Part shown: in pieces, positions 24,734 to 33,773 of the stretch
How positions within the stretch are numbered: the stretch's first letter is position 1
Layout: each line of letters begins with the position of its first letter
NCBI GenBank assembly: GCA_947166625.1
Contig: CAMVEX010000009.1
Location: 19,985-83,984 of the forward strand
Direction of reading: 5' to 3'
Length of the DNA: 64,000 bases
Source of the DNA: an uncultured Clostridia bacterium
Lineage (GTDB): Bacteria; Bacillota; Clostridia; Oscillospirales; Acutalibacteraceae
Notes under the pieces: generated by a model
What the model saw: only the letters and a program-made list of their open reading frames with translations
Databases searched by the model: none
Told to the model about the DNA's origin: nothing
Translations under genes and position numbers: made by a program

Positions 24734-25454
24734 ATTTTTCACCGTTTAATCGTGAATTTAATAGATCTTGAAGCGCATTCAGTTTTTCTTTGTCTAACGG
24801 GGGAGTATCTTTCAGCGGATTATCGATACCGAGCTCGTCATATTTGAAAAATCCCATTGTGTGAAATGCGAGCAGCTCATATTTTTCAAATCTGAGGCCG
24901 AGATTTTTTACATAATCGGCATAGCCTTTTATATCGCTCTCGTTGTCGTTTATTCCCGGTATGATCACGCTTCTGAGCATAAGCCTTTTTCCGTTATCCG
25001 AGCAGAATTTTCCGATCTCAGCGGGGAGCGAAAAATCTCCGCCTGTGTATTTTTTATAATCTGCTTCGTTATGGAATTTAATATCGAGTATTACCATATC
25101 GGCGTTCAGCAGAGCGGTCTTGACTTCATCATCGAGCCTGACGCTGCCGGATGTATCAATGCAGTATCCAATATTTTCCGTTTTCAAAAGGCGGCAGGTT
25201 TCGTTAATGAATCTGCTGCTGAGCAGCGGCTCTCCGCCGGAAAATGTAACTCCGCCGCCGTTTTTGAAATACGGCTTGTATCTTTTGATTTTATCAAAAA
25301 GCTCTGCCGCGGACATTTCTATTTTGCCCGCGTGCCATGTATCGGGATTGTGACAGTAAACGCATCTCAGCGGGCAGCGCGTGAAAAACACCGCGTATCT
25401 GATCCCTTCTCCGTCAAGCGCGGCGAGCGATTCAAAAGAATGTATATTCGCCAT
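24708..25454 (-). CDS. pflA: pyruvate formate-lyase activating enzyme
   Basis: 248 residues, the usual length, from ATG 25454 one base after the pflB stop. FTRCPLRCVYCHNPDTW holds the CX3CX2C cluster (Cys27, Cys31, Cys34) of radical SAM enzymes, followed by GGGVTFSGGEPLL. It installs the glycyl radical on pyruvate formate-lyase using S-adenosylmethionine. The upstream in-frame ATG at 25487 lies inside pflB and is rejected. Confidence 0.95.
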   Translation of the reverse strand: MANIHSFESLAALDGEGIRYAVFFTRCPLRCVYCHNPDTWHAGKIEMSAAELFDKIKRYKPYFKNGGGVTFSGGEPLLSSRFINETCRLLKTENIGYCIDTSGSVRLDDEVKTALLNADMVILDIKFHNEADYKKYTGGDFSLPAEIGKFCSDNGKRLMLRSVIIPGINDNESDIKGYADYVKNLGLRFEKYELLAFHTMGFFKYDELGIDNPLKDTPPLDKEKLNALQDLLNSRLNGEKYVSDRQTD

Positions 25455-25455
25455 A

Positions 25456-27699
25456 TTACATCGAATGATGGAAGGTGCGAGCGACAACCTCTTCCTGCTT
25501 ATCTCTTGTAAGTTTATTGAAGTTTACCGCATAGCCCGAAACTCTGATGGTAAGCGAAGGGTAAAGGGTGGGATCCGCCATGGCGGCTATCAGCTTTTCT
25601 CTGTTGAGCACATTTACATTCAGATGATGCGCATCCTGCACAAAATAGCCGTCAAGCATCGTCACAAGGTTTGAGATCCTGTTTTCTTCATCCGAGCCGA
25701 GCGCGTCGGGTGTGATGGAAAATGTATTGGATATTCCGTCTCTGCAGCAGGCATAATTCAGCTTTGCAACAGAGTTGAGAGAAGCAAGGGCTCCCTGAGA
25801 ATCCCTGCCGTGCATGGGATTTGCGCCGGGCGCGAAGGGCTCGCCCGCTTTTCTGCCGTCGGGTGTGGAGCCGGTCTTTCTGCCGTACATTACATTGGAT
25901 GTTATCGTGAGGATCGAAAGCGTATGCTTTGCTCCTCTGTATGCGGGAGTTTTGCAGAGCTCTCTGTAGAAATACTCTATAAGATTTTTGCCTATAAGGT
26001 CGGCTCTGTCATCATCGTTGCCGTATTTCGGGAAATCTCCTTTTATTTCAAAATCGGTGATAATTCCTCTTTCGTCTTTTATCGGCTTTACTTTAGCGTA
26101 TTTTATCGCCGAAAGCGAATCGACAGCGACCGAGAAGCCCGATACGCCGAATGCCATGAGTCTTTCAACATCCGTATCGTGAAGCGACATCATGAGGCGC
26201 TCATAAGCGTATTTATCATGCATATAATGTATGATATTCATTGTGTTTACATACAGACGAGCCATCCATTTAAGGTATTTTTTATATTCATTATAAACTT
26301 GAGTGAAATCAAGTATTTCTTCGTCGAAGGTCATCCCTTCGGGAGCTATCTGATCTCCGGCTATTTCGTCTTTTCCGCCGTTAAGAGCCATAAGCAAGAC
26401 TTTTGCAAGGTTGCAGCGGGCGCCGAAAAACTGCATCTGCTTTCCCATTTTCATCGCGGAAACACAGCAGGCTATGGCGTAATCGTCGCCGTAAAGTCTT
26501 CTCATCAGGTCGTCATTTTCATATTGGATCGAGTCTGTGTCAATGCTGACCTTTGCGCAGAATCTCTTGAACGGCTCCGGCAGGCGCTCAGACCACAGGA
26601 CGGTAATATTCGGCTCGGCGGATGATCCGAGATTATAGAGAGTGTTGAGCACTCTGTAGCTTGTTTTTGACACCATGTGCTTGCCCTCTCCGGTAACTCC
26701 CGCGAGAGCGATGGTTACCCAGACGGGGTCGCCTGCAAACAGATCGTTGTATTCCGGGGTGCGCAGATGGCGTACAAGACGGAGCTTGATAACAAGATCG
26801 TCTATAAGCTCCTGAGCTTCGCTTTCGCTGAGCTTGCCTTCCCTGAGATCTCTTTCGATATATATATCAATGAATTCGGCTATTCTTCCGATTGAATTCG
26901 CCGCGCCGTTCTGCTCCTTGACCGCTCCGAGATAGCCGAAATAAAGCCACTGGATCGCCTCGAAAGCGTTGACGGCGGGCTTTGAAATATCATATCCGTA
27001 AAGAAGCGCAAGCTCCTTTAACTGATACATAAATTCGATCTGCTTCGCAAGGTCCTCAAGCAGATGTATGGTTTCTTCATCAAGATACTCTTTCTCTGCG
27101 AGGCGCTCTTTATCGAGCTTTTTCTGTTCGATAAGGAAATCCATACCGTAAAGAGCGATCCTTCTGTAATCGCCGATTATCCTGCCTCTTGCGTATGCGT
27201 CGGGCAGACCGGTCAGGATTCCGGCGTGACGCGCCTTTTTCATGGTTTCGGTATAAGCTCTGAAAACGCCCGTGTTGTGAGTGGTTCTGTATTTGAATTC
27301 ATCCTTGATTTTATCGCTCATCTCATAGCCGTAAGCGTTGCAGGCCTGAACGGAGTTTCTGATGCCGGCAAAGGGGGAGACGCCGCGCTTGAGAGGCTCG
27401 TCTGTCTGAAGGCCGACTATAATATCGGTGTCTTTATCCACCACATAACCGGGGCCGTGTGAAAGAATTGTGATTACTCTTGAGGTATCCACATCGAGCA
27501 CACCGCCTTTTTTGTTTTCTGCGATAAGCAGCTCTTTTACTCTGTCGGCTTCTTTCTTTGTTCTCTCGGTAGGTCCTTCAAGAAATGAATGATCACCGTT
27601 ATATGCGGTATAGTTCATTTTGATAAAATTTGAAACATTTATATCGTCACACCATACGCCGCGATTGAAATCTCTCCAAGCGTTTCCGTTATCGTTCAT
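25456..27699 (-). CDS. pflB: formate C-acetyltransferase (pyruvate formate-lyase)
   Basis: 747 residues; ATG 27699 is chosen over 27705 because AAGGAG stands seven bases away from it. The active-site Cys pair is in [12 protein letters not shown] near residue 410 and the radical-bearing Gly in [11 protein letters not shown] near residue 721. It converts pyruvate and CoA into formate and acetyl-CoA under anaerobic conditions. The gene follows the DUF134 regulator-like gene by 15 bases and precedes its activase by one, so all three form one unit. Confidence 0.97.
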   Translation of the reverse strand: MNDNGNAWRDFNRGVWCDDINVSNFIKMNYTAYNGDHSFLEGPTERTKKEADRVKELLIAENKKGGVLDVDTSRVITILSHGPGYVVDKDTDIIVGLQTDEPLKRGVSPFAGIRNSVQACNAYGYEMSDKIKDEFKYRTTHNTGVFRAYTETMKKARHAGILTGLPDAYARGRIIGDYRRIALYGMDFLIEQKKLDKERLAEKEYLDEETIHLLEDLAKQIEFMYQLKELALLYGYDISKPAVNAFEAIQWLYFGYLGAVKEQNGAANSIGRIAEFIDIYIERDLREGKLSESEAQELIDDLVIKLRLVRHLRTPEYNDLFAGDPVWVTIALAGVTGEGKHMVSKTSYRVLNTLYNLGSSAEPNITVLWSERLPEPFKRFCAKVSIDTDSIQYENDDLMRRLYGDDYAIACCVSAMKMGKQMQFFGARCNLAKVLLMALNGGKDEIAGDQIAPEGMTFDEEILDFTQVYNEYKKYLKWMARLYVNTMNIIHYMHDKYAYERLMMSLHDTDVERLMAFGVSGFSVAVDSLSAIKYAKVKPIKDERGIITDFEIKGDFPKYGNDDDRADLIGKNLIEYFYRELCKTPAYRGAKHTLSILTITSNVMYGRKTGSTPDGRKAGEPFAPGANPMHGRDSQGALASLNSVAKLNYACCRDGISNTFSITPDALGSDEENRISNLVTMLDGYFVQDAHHLNVNVLNREKLIAAMADPTLYPSLTIRVSGYAVNFNKLTRDKQEEVVARTFHHSM

Positions 27700-27714
27700 A
27701 TTCATTCTCCTTCT

Positions 27715-28080
27715 TTACTTTATATTTCTTCTTTCGCATTTGCCGCAGCTTTTGCAGTCATTTTTGCCGCATTTGCCGCAGCAGACGGAGTTATATGGGC
27801 ATCGGGTCACATTCCCTCCGTGGATGTTTATCGCCTTGCCCGAGACTATCGCATCGGCAATTTTGTTCCTTGCGCTTTCGTATATTGACGCGACGGTCGA
27901 GCGTGCGATACACATCTGCCTTGCGCATTCCTGCTGGGTATATCCGAGAGTATCTATAAGGCGGAATGCCTCATATTCGTCAAATGCCAGCTCGACGTTA
28001 TCTGCATAATCACCGTAGGGCTCAAATCCGATATTTTTCGGATATTCGCAGATATATCTGCTTTTTACCGGTCTTGCCAT
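27715..28080 (-). CDS. DUF134/UPF0251 HTH protein with Cys-rich tail
   Basis: 121 residues. The N-terminal MARPVKSRYICEYPKNIGFE and a sigma-70 region 4-like helix-turn-helix (YTQQECARQMCIARSTVASI) define the UPF0251 family. The C-terminus has CPYNSVCCGKCGKN, then CKSCGKC: eight Cys that could bind an iron-sulfur cluster or zinc. Family members are small DNA-binding proteins of unknown role. As first gene of the pfl operon, with a palindrome over its own promoter, it may be a redox- or metal-responsive autoregulator (inference). Confidence 0.88.
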   Translation of the reverse strand: MARPVKSRYICEYPKNIGFEPYGDYADNVELAFDEYEAFRLIDTLGYTQQECARQMCIARSTVASIYESARNKIADAIVSGKAINIHGGNVTRCPYNSVCCGKCGKNDCKSCGKCERRNIK

Positions 28081-28109
28081 ATTTTCACCTTTTTCGATTT
28101 TCTGATTAT

Positions 28110-28140
28110 ATTATATCGTATTATTGACATATGTCAATAA
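28110..28140 (-). promoter_or_regulatory. promoter of the DUF134-pfl operon with a 20-bp palindrome
   Basis: Minus-strand TTGACA (28132-28137) and TATAAT (28110-28115), 16-bp spacer. A perfect palindrome (28121-28140, TTATTGACAT and its complement) covers the -35 box and presents TTGACA on both strands. It is a strong operator candidate. Confidence 0.75.
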
Positions 28141-28223
28141 CCGTTTTGACAAACTATTTAACGAATTATTTTCGATTTTGTATGAAATGACAAAAATACA
28201 ATATGTTGTGCCGATAAAAAATA

Positions 28224-28244
28224 ACCGGCACATAATGTGCCGGT
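28224..28244 (-). terminator. terminator after the secreted esterase gene
   Basis: ACCGGCACA pairs with TGTGCCGGT (9 bp, 3-base loop); TTATTTTTTA follows on the minus strand. Confidence 0.8.
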
Positions 28245-28260
28245 AAATCCGAGATTATGA

Positions 28261-29334
28261 TTAAAGCCCCAACAGATCCTGAATGAGCTGGACCAGATAA
28301 AAAATACGGTATTTGAAAAAGTTATTTATTTTGGTAAAGAATGTGAGATTATATTCGGGATCTGCTCTGTCCTCGTTGCCGTTATAGTCCGAGTGTACCG
28401 ATGAGATCCAAGAAATGATGCCTTCCGGTGAGGTGAGGCTGACCTTGTCGCCGTTTCCGTTGATCGTCTCGGCTTCAATGTAATCGCTCTCATCCTTCAT
28501 GTGCATATCATAAGTGATCACCGAAGCGAGGTGGTGATTGGTTGATGTGGGTGTCCCGTCGGGATTATGGACATTTTCAAATGAAGTCAGTCTGCAAAGC
28601 CCGGGTCTTGAATTGGTCGCCGTAACATTATTCCAGATTTTCAGGGTGCTAAAATTATAGTTGACTATTCTGCCTTTTTTGCTCGCGAATATCCATATCG
28701 CCGTATCTTTTGCCTTTTCTATATCCGCTTTTGAGGGTGTAATTGTCGAAGCGAGAGGAAAGGCGCACGAAAACATACCGGGGAATGCGTCGAGCATCAG
28801 CCAGCACATACCGCCGCCCGCCGATGAGCCCGTAATTGAAATCGAGGTAGTGTCCACATTTTCGCTGTGTTCTTCTATGAATGAGTGGATCATTGCTTTT
28901 ACGGGTGAAATGAATGTTTCTCCCCAATATAATTTTTTGTCTTCGGGTGCGCGCGGCATAAGGATGAACACTCCGCCCGATTCGCTGAATCTCGCCTGAA
29001 ATTCACTGCTTGACCAGTAGGGGAAATCGCTGTCGTTCAGCTGACTGCCGACAGACTCGCCGTGATTTATGCCGTGAAAGAATATAACTATGGGATATTT
29101 GTTGCTGTCATTTTCACCTACGGGCGAATAATATTTGCAGTCTATGGCATATCCGTCTTTTTCAGGACCGGTAAATGATTCGAACTGACCGCACAGAGCC
29201 TCGATACCGGCGTTTACGCTCAGCGCTTCTTTCGGAATGTATTCATCATCCTGCGCAAATGACAAAAAAGATGCGAAGGAGAGAATCATGATCAGGCACA
29301 ATACCGCAGCGGCACTTTTTTTAACTGCATTCAA
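28261..29334 (-). CDS. secreted esterase of the alpha/beta hydrolase fold
   Basis: 357 residues. The signal peptide ends near FLSFAQ (residue 27). IVIFFHGINHG is the oxyanion-hole strand and ITGSSAGGGMCW near residue 170 the nucleophile elbow (GSSAGG). This resembles pectin acetylesterase- and PHB depolymerase-like esterases, so a carbohydrate ester is possible, particularly as a GH3 gene lies just upstream in the same operon. The last 28 residues (FFTKINNFFKYRIFYLVQLI, then QDLLGL) are an aromatic amphipathic tail. GAGGTGA precedes the start. Confidence 0.83.
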   Translation of the reverse strand: MNAVKKSAAAVLCLIMILSFASFLSFAQDDEYIPKEALSVNAGIEALCGQFESFTGPEKDGYAIDCKYYSPVGENDSNKYPIVIFFHGINHGESVGSQLNDSDFPYWSSSEFQARFSESGGVFILMPRAPEDKKLYWGETFISPVKAMIHSFIEEHSENVDTTSISITGSSAGGGMCWLMLDAFPGMFSCAFPLASTITPSKADIEKAKDTAIWIFASKKGRIVNYNFSTLKIWNNVTATNSRPGLCRLTSFENVHNPDGTPTSTNHHLASVITYDMHMKDESDYIEAETINGNGDKVSLTSPEGIISWISSVHSDYNGNEDRADPEYNLTFFTKINNFFKYRIFYLVQLIQDLLGL

Positions 29335-29344
29335 CGACGATCAC

Positions 29345-29396
29345 CTCAGTTTCATTTTTTATTTCTCAATCCAATATTTTTATTTCTCAATCCAAT
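29345..29396. repeat. 21-bp tandem duplication after the GH3 stop
   Basis: TTTTTATTTCTCAATCCAAT is present twice in tandem; the duplicate includes the last codons and stop of the GH3 gene. It has no evident function. Confidence 0.7.
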
Positions 29397-31459
29397 GAAA
29401 TTTTTATTCCCTCAGGCGCCCCGAGCTCCCGGCTTCTGTTATCGGGCTGCGTTGAGCCGATATAGAGTGTTATCCCGGAATCGGGATCTTTTCTTTCGCC
29501 GTTTTCGGTAACGGCTTTTAACCAGTAACGATCGATTTTAAGCTCGGCTTCAACTGTCTCGCCTGCATTTATTTCGATCGGCTTTATCGCGCAAAGCTGA
29601 TAATTCGGAGTAACGCACCGTGTATCGTCGTAATGCGCGTAAACCTGGATCTTTTCCGTAATATCGTAATTGCCTGTATTCAATACGCTTACTTTGACTT
29701 TTACGGTTTTCGGATCCGAAAGAGTTATTTCGGCTTTGTTATATTTGACGCTTGAATATGAAAGACCGAATCCAAACGGCCAGAGAGGCTCGGTTTCGAT
29801 GAATCTGTAGGTCCTGCCTTTCATACTGTAATCGGTGAATTCGGGAAGCTCGATGTCTCCGTAATATACGGTTATCGGTAGCCTTCCGCTCGGAGCTTTT
29901 TCGCCAGCGAGGATTTTTGCCAGAGCAAGTCCGCCCTGAGAGCCGGGGTACCAGCCGTAGATTATTGCTTTAGCCTTGCTTCTAACTTTTTCGCCTATAT
30001 CAACGGATGAGCCCGCCATAATGATCACAACGGTGTTTTCATTTTCTTCGCATACCGCTTCGGCAAGTTTTATCTGAACTTCGGGCAGGGTGATGCTTTC
30101 TTTGTCGCCATCTTCGCCTTCAAGCCTCCAGTCAAGCCCGAGGCAAAGCACGGTCACATCGCTGATCGACGCCACGGCAACTCCGTCTGATATTATGTTA
30201 TCGTGACCGTCCCAGCTGTTAAATACGTTTCTGTCATATTTGCATCCGGGTGAAACCCTGATTTCGGATTTGTCAAATACTCTTCTGATCCCGTCGGCGG
30301 GTGTGATATATTCGCTCGCCTTTCCCTCGTAGTTTCCTTCAAGACCTGTTATCGAAAGAGCGTTAGGGCCTACAACGCCGATGCTTTTGACTTTTTCTTT
30401 ATCAAGAGGAAGAAAACCGGCTTCATTCTTGATAAGCACGGCGGTCTGCATGGCGGCTTCAAGATTCAGCTGCCTGTGCTCCCTGCAATCCACCTTCTCA
30501 AATCCGATATCCGAATACGGCCTGTTTTCTTCAAATTCACCGAGCATATATCTTATCGTAAAAAGATTCTCGGCGGCTTTTGTTATTTCTTCATCGCCCG
30601 TCAGATCTTCTTCATAAGCTTCGTTCAGATGTGCGTAGCATTCGCCGCAGTTGAGGTCGCATCCTGCGTTGAGAGCCGCGGCGGCAGCTTCGCGGGCTGT
30701 TTCAACATATTTATGGTTTTCATATATATCGGAGATCGCGCCGCAGTCGGATACAAAATACCCTTTGAATCCCCAATCTCCGCGTAGCTTATCTTTTATC
30801 AGAGCTTCGTTTGCGCAGGCGGGTACGCCGTTAACCGCGCTGTACGCGCCCATTACTCCGGTCACTCCCGCCTCTACCGTCTTTTCAAATGCAGGCAGAT
30901 ATGTTTCCTCCATATCTTTTTTGCCGGCTTCTGCATTGAAACCGTGTCTGAGTTTTTCGGGACCCGAATGGACGGCATAATGCTTTGAGCAGGCGGACGC
31001 CTTCAAAAATTCTCCGTCTCCCTGAATTCCTTCAATGAAAGCCTTGCCGATCACTGAGGTAAGAAACGGATCTTCGCCGTAGGTTTCGTGGCCTCTGCCC
31101 CATCTCGGATCTCTGAATATATTGATATTCGGCGACCAGAATGTGAGACCCTTGAATATATCTCTGTCGTTGTATTCGACGGATTTATTGTATTTTGCCC
31201 TTGCTTCCGTTGAAATTACATCGGCGCATTTCTTTACCGTTTCGGGAGAAAAAGATGCGGCGAGCGCTATCGCCTGAGGAAAGACGGTCGCCGTTCCCGC
31301 CCTTGCCACTCCGTGAAGGGCCTCGTTCCACCAGTTATATTCATTTATTCCGAGCCTTTCGATCGCTGGCGCGTTATATACGAGCTGGCTCATCTTTTCT
31401 TCGGCGGTCATCTTTGAAACAAGTTCTTTTGCCTTTGCTCTCGCTTCATTATAATCCAT
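29387..31459 (-). CDS. glycoside hydrolase family 3 (beta-glucosidase/beta-xylosidase type)
   Basis: 690 residues. The N-terminal barrel has NWWNEALHGVARAG, SPNINIFRDPRWGRGHETYG and the catalytic Asp in YFVSDCGAISD near residue 236. The second domain follows from about residue 330, and a fibronectin III-like end is present. NEALHGVAR and GHETYGEDP are typical of xylan beta-xylosidase-like GH3 enzymes. There is no signal peptide, so it cleaves imported oligosaccharides. It starts five bases after the acetyltransferase frame and is followed by the secreted esterase. Confidence 0.93.
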   Translation of the reverse strand: MDYNEARAKAKELVSKMTAEEKMSQLVYNAPAIERLGINEYNWWNEALHGVARAGTATVFPQAIALAASFSPETVKKCADVISTEARAKYNKSVEYNDRDIFKGLTFWSPNINIFRDPRWGRGHETYGEDPFLTSVIGKAFIEGIQGDGEFLKASACSKHYAVHSGPEKLRHGFNAEAGKKDMEETYLPAFEKTVEAGVTGVMGAYSAVNGVPACANEALIKDKLRGDWGFKGYFVSDCGAISDIYENHKYVETAREAAAAALNAGCDLNCGECYAHLNEAYEEDLTGDEEITKAAENLFTIRYMLGEFEENRPYSDIGFEKVDCREHRQLNLEAAMQTAVLIKNEAGFLPLDKEKVKSIGVVGPNALSITGLEGNYEGKASEYITPADGIRRVFDKSEIRVSPGCKYDRNVFNSWDGHDNIISDGVAVASISDVTVLCLGLDWRLEGEDGDKESITLPEVQIKLAEAVCEENENTVVIIMAGSSVDIGEKVRSKAKAIIYGWYPGSQGGLALAKILAGEKAPSGRLPITVYYGDIELPEFTDYSMKGRTYRFIETEPLWPFGFGLSYSSVKYNKAEITLSDPKTVKVKVSVLNTGNYDITEKIQVYAHYDDTRCVTPNYQLCAIKPIEINAGETVEAELKIDRYWLKAVTENGERKDPDSGITLYIGSTQPDNRSRELGAPEGIKISLD

Positions 31460-31464
31460 TTATA

Positions 31465-31962
31465 TCACTCCAATATAAATTCCATATATGTTTTTTGCGG
31501 CTTAAAGCCGTTTTTTTCATAAAATTTCTCTGCCGGGTTATTTCCTCGCCATACATTCAGTGTTATTTCATAGCATCCGAGCTCTTTTGTAAAATTTTTA
31601 ACATATTCAAACAGCTGTTTTCCTATGCTCATGCCTCTGTATTTATCGTCAACGCACAAATCGTCGATATACAGATATTTGAATTGCACGAGATTTTCAT
31701 CTGAAGGCTGCTCGCGGATGATGCAAAATGCATAGCCGATTATGTCGCTGTTCTCATTTACTGCGACAAATACCGGAGTATTTTCGCCGTTGATTATCGA
31801 ACACAGCTCTTCTCTGCCGTATTTTGTCGTCCCGGAAACAAATATATCGGGCCGTATTTCCGCGTGAATTTCCAACACCTGTGAAAGCAGGTTCAGAATC
31901 CCCGGAATATCCTTTTCTTAGGCTTTCCTGATCGAAAGCCCTGTTTCGAAATTGTTTTTCAT
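31465..31962 (-). pseudogene. GNAT N-acetyltransferase with an in-frame stop
   Basis: From ATG 31962, after GGGGGA, the frame reads MKNNFETGLSIRKA, then TAA at 31918-31920, then EKDIPGILNLLSQVLEIHAE and a complete GNAT domain (YIDDLCVDDKYRGMSIGKQL, ITLNVWRGNNPAEKFYEKNG). One base change explains the stop. Restart at the Met codon 31878 would omit the first helix. GNAT enzymes transfer acetyl from acetyl-CoA to amines; the target is unknown. A consensus promoter still precedes it and drives the GH3 and esterase genes. Confidence 0.8.
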
Positions 31963-31979
31963 AGTTTTTCCCCCATCAA

Positions 31980-32008
31980 ATTATATCATCCGATTTTTTT
32001 ACAGTCAA
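31980..32008 (-). promoter_or_regulatory. promoter of the GNAT-GH3-esterase operon
   Basis: Minus-strand TTGACT (32003-32008) and TATAAT (31980-31985), 17-bp spacer. Confidence 0.75.
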
Positions 32009-32018
32009 TTTATTTTTC

Positions 32019-32047
32019 TTGTATAAGCGCAAAATATATGATATTAT
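32019..32047 (+). promoter_or_regulatory. promoter of the Lrp-aminotransferase pair
   Basis: TTGTAT (32019-32024) and TATTAT (32042-32047), 17-bp spacer, followed by TCGGAGGATC and ATG 32074. Divergent with the GNAT operon promoter. Confidence 0.6.
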
Positions 32048-32073
32048 AGTTAAAAATAATTCGGAGGATCAAA

Positions 32074-32559
32074 ATGAACGTACAGATTCTAAAACTTCTT
32101 GCGAAGGATGCAAGAATGTCAATAAACGATATTGCTACCGTTACGGGTTTGTCCGAGCCTGAAGTTTCGGCGCAGATTGACGAAATGAAAAAGGACGGCC
32201 TTATCAGAGGCTTCCGGACTGTGATCGACTGGGAAAAGCTTGATGAATTTTATGTATCCGCGATGGTCGAGATCAAAGTCACTCCGAAGCCCGGTCTCGG
32301 ATTTGAGGATATTGCAAAAAAAATCGCCAAATTCCACGAGGTCGAGAGCGTTTATCTCTTATCCGGCGATTCTGATCTCTGCGTCATAGTCAAATGCAAG
32401 ACCTTCCAGGATGTTTCGCGATTTGTTGCCAAAGAGCTTGCCGTTATGGAGAGCGTCACATCTACCAAAACTCAGTTTGTAATGAGAAGATATAAAGAGC
32501 TTGATGTCGATCTCGAGGTAACCGATCCTGATGAGCGGGGAGTTGTTTCATCTTGCTGA
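32074..32559 (+). CDS. Lrp/AsnC-family transcription regulator
   Basis: 161 residues. An N-terminal helix-turn-helix (DARMSINDIATVTGLSEPEV) is followed by the RAM ligand-binding domain (VESVYLLSGDSDLCVIVKCK). Family members bind amino acids and control amino acid metabolism. Its last seven bases overlap the aminotransferase gene, and Lrp-aminotransferase coupling suggests the aminotransferase substrate is related to the effector. Confidence 0.93.
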   Translation: MNVQILKLLAKDARMSINDIATVTGLSEPEVSAQIDEMKKDGLIRGFRTVIDWEKLDEFYVSAMVEIKVTPKPGLGFEDIAKKIAKFHEVESVYLLSGDSDLCVIVKCKTFQDVSRFVAKELAVMESVTSTKTQFVMRRYKELDVDLEVTDPDERGVVSSC

Positions 32560-33731
32560 ATTACGAAAGTATTCTCAATGATACTATTACCGAAATTCAG
32601 CCTTCCGGTATAAGAAAGTTCTTTGATATAGCGGCGACAATGATCGATGTTATCTCTCTGGGAGTAGGTGAGCCCGATTTTCCCACTCCCTGGAAAATAC
32701 GCTCCGCGGCAATCAAAACTCTTGAACGAGGTAAGACAAGATATTCCTCAAACAGAGGCCTTGCCGAGCTCAGGAAAGAAATATCCTCATATTTAAGCCG
32801 TAAATATGAGCTGAATTATGAGCCGGAAAGCGAGATCCTCGTTACAGTCGGCGGCAGCGAAGCCATTGATGCGGCGCTTCGCTCGATAATAAACCCCGGT
32901 GATGAGGTCATAATCCCTCAGCCGAGTTATGTCTGCTATGTCCCTATGGTGATGATGGCGGGCGGAGTGCCTGTTATTATAGAAAACAAGGCTGAGAATG
33001 ATTTCAAACTGCCTGCTTCGGATCTAAAAAACAAAATCACGGATAAAACTAAAGCCGTTATCCTGCCTTATCCCTCAAACCCGACGGGTGCGATAATGGA
33101 AAGAGCGGATTATGAAGCGATAGAAGAGCTTGTAAAAGACACCGGGATAATTTTGATTTCCGATGAAATCTATTCGGAGCTTACCTTCAACGGCAAAAAG
33201 CATGTTTCTCCCGCCGCTGTCGGCTCGCTTAAAGAGCGGACCGTTGTCATAAACGGCTTTTCCAAAGCATTCTCCATGACCGGCTGGAGGCTCGGCTATA
33301 CCTGCGGCCCCAAAGAAATCATTTCTCAGATAACAAAGCTTCATCAGTATTCGATAATGTGCGCGCCGACCGTTTCTCAATATGCAGCCGTTACTGCGAT
33401 GAGAGATTGCGACGCCGAGGTCGAGGCAATGATCGAGGAGTATGATACCCGCCGCAAACTGATGGTAAAGGGATTCAACGATATTGGTCTTGAATGCCGT
33501 GAGCCCGAAGGCGCGTTTTATGCCTTTCCTTCAATCAAATCCACCGGGCTTACCGGAGCGGAATTTTGCGAGAGGCTTCTCGAATCGCAAAAAGTGGCCA
33601 TTGTTCCCGGCACCGCATTCGGCGAGAGCGGAGAGGGATATGTGAGGGCTTCATACTGCTATTCCACCGATCACATCCGCACGGCTATAGACAGGATCGG
33701 AAAATTTATGGATGAACTGAAATCCGTATAG
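32553..33731 (+). CDS. class I/II aminotransferase (aspartate aminotransferase-like)
   Basis: 392 residues starting at TTG 32553, preceded by GGGGAG inside the regulator gene. LGVGEPDFPTPW, YPSNPTGAIM, ISDEIYSELTF and the PLP lysine in NGFSKAFSMTGWRLGY (near residue 235) are the fold type I signatures. It moves amino groups between amino acids and 2-oxo acids; aromatic and aspartate specificities look alike at this level. The TTG start and overlap suggest tight coupling to the Lrp regulator. Confidence 0.93.
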   Translation: MLNYESILNDTITEIQPSGIRKFFDIAATMIDVISLGVGEPDFPTPWKIRSAAIKTLERGKTRYSSNRGLAELRKEISSYLSRKYELNYEPESEILVTVGGSEAIDAALRSIINPGDEVIIPQPSYVCYVPMVMMAGGVPVIIENKAENDFKLPASDLKNKITDKTKAVILPYPSNPTGAIMERADYEAIEELVKDTGIILISDEIYSELTFNGKKHVSPAAVGSLKERTVVINGFSKAFSMTGWRLGYTCGPKEIISQITKLHQYSIMCAPTVSQYAAVTAMRDCDAEVEAMIEEYDTRRKLMVKGFNDIGLECREPEGAFYAFPSIKSTGLTGAEFCERLLESQKVAIVPGTAFGESGEGYVRASYCYSTDHIRTAIDRIGKFMDELKSV

Positions 33732-33773
33732 CATTAAGAATGATTGCTGATAATTCTTTTCGGAGGTCAATAT

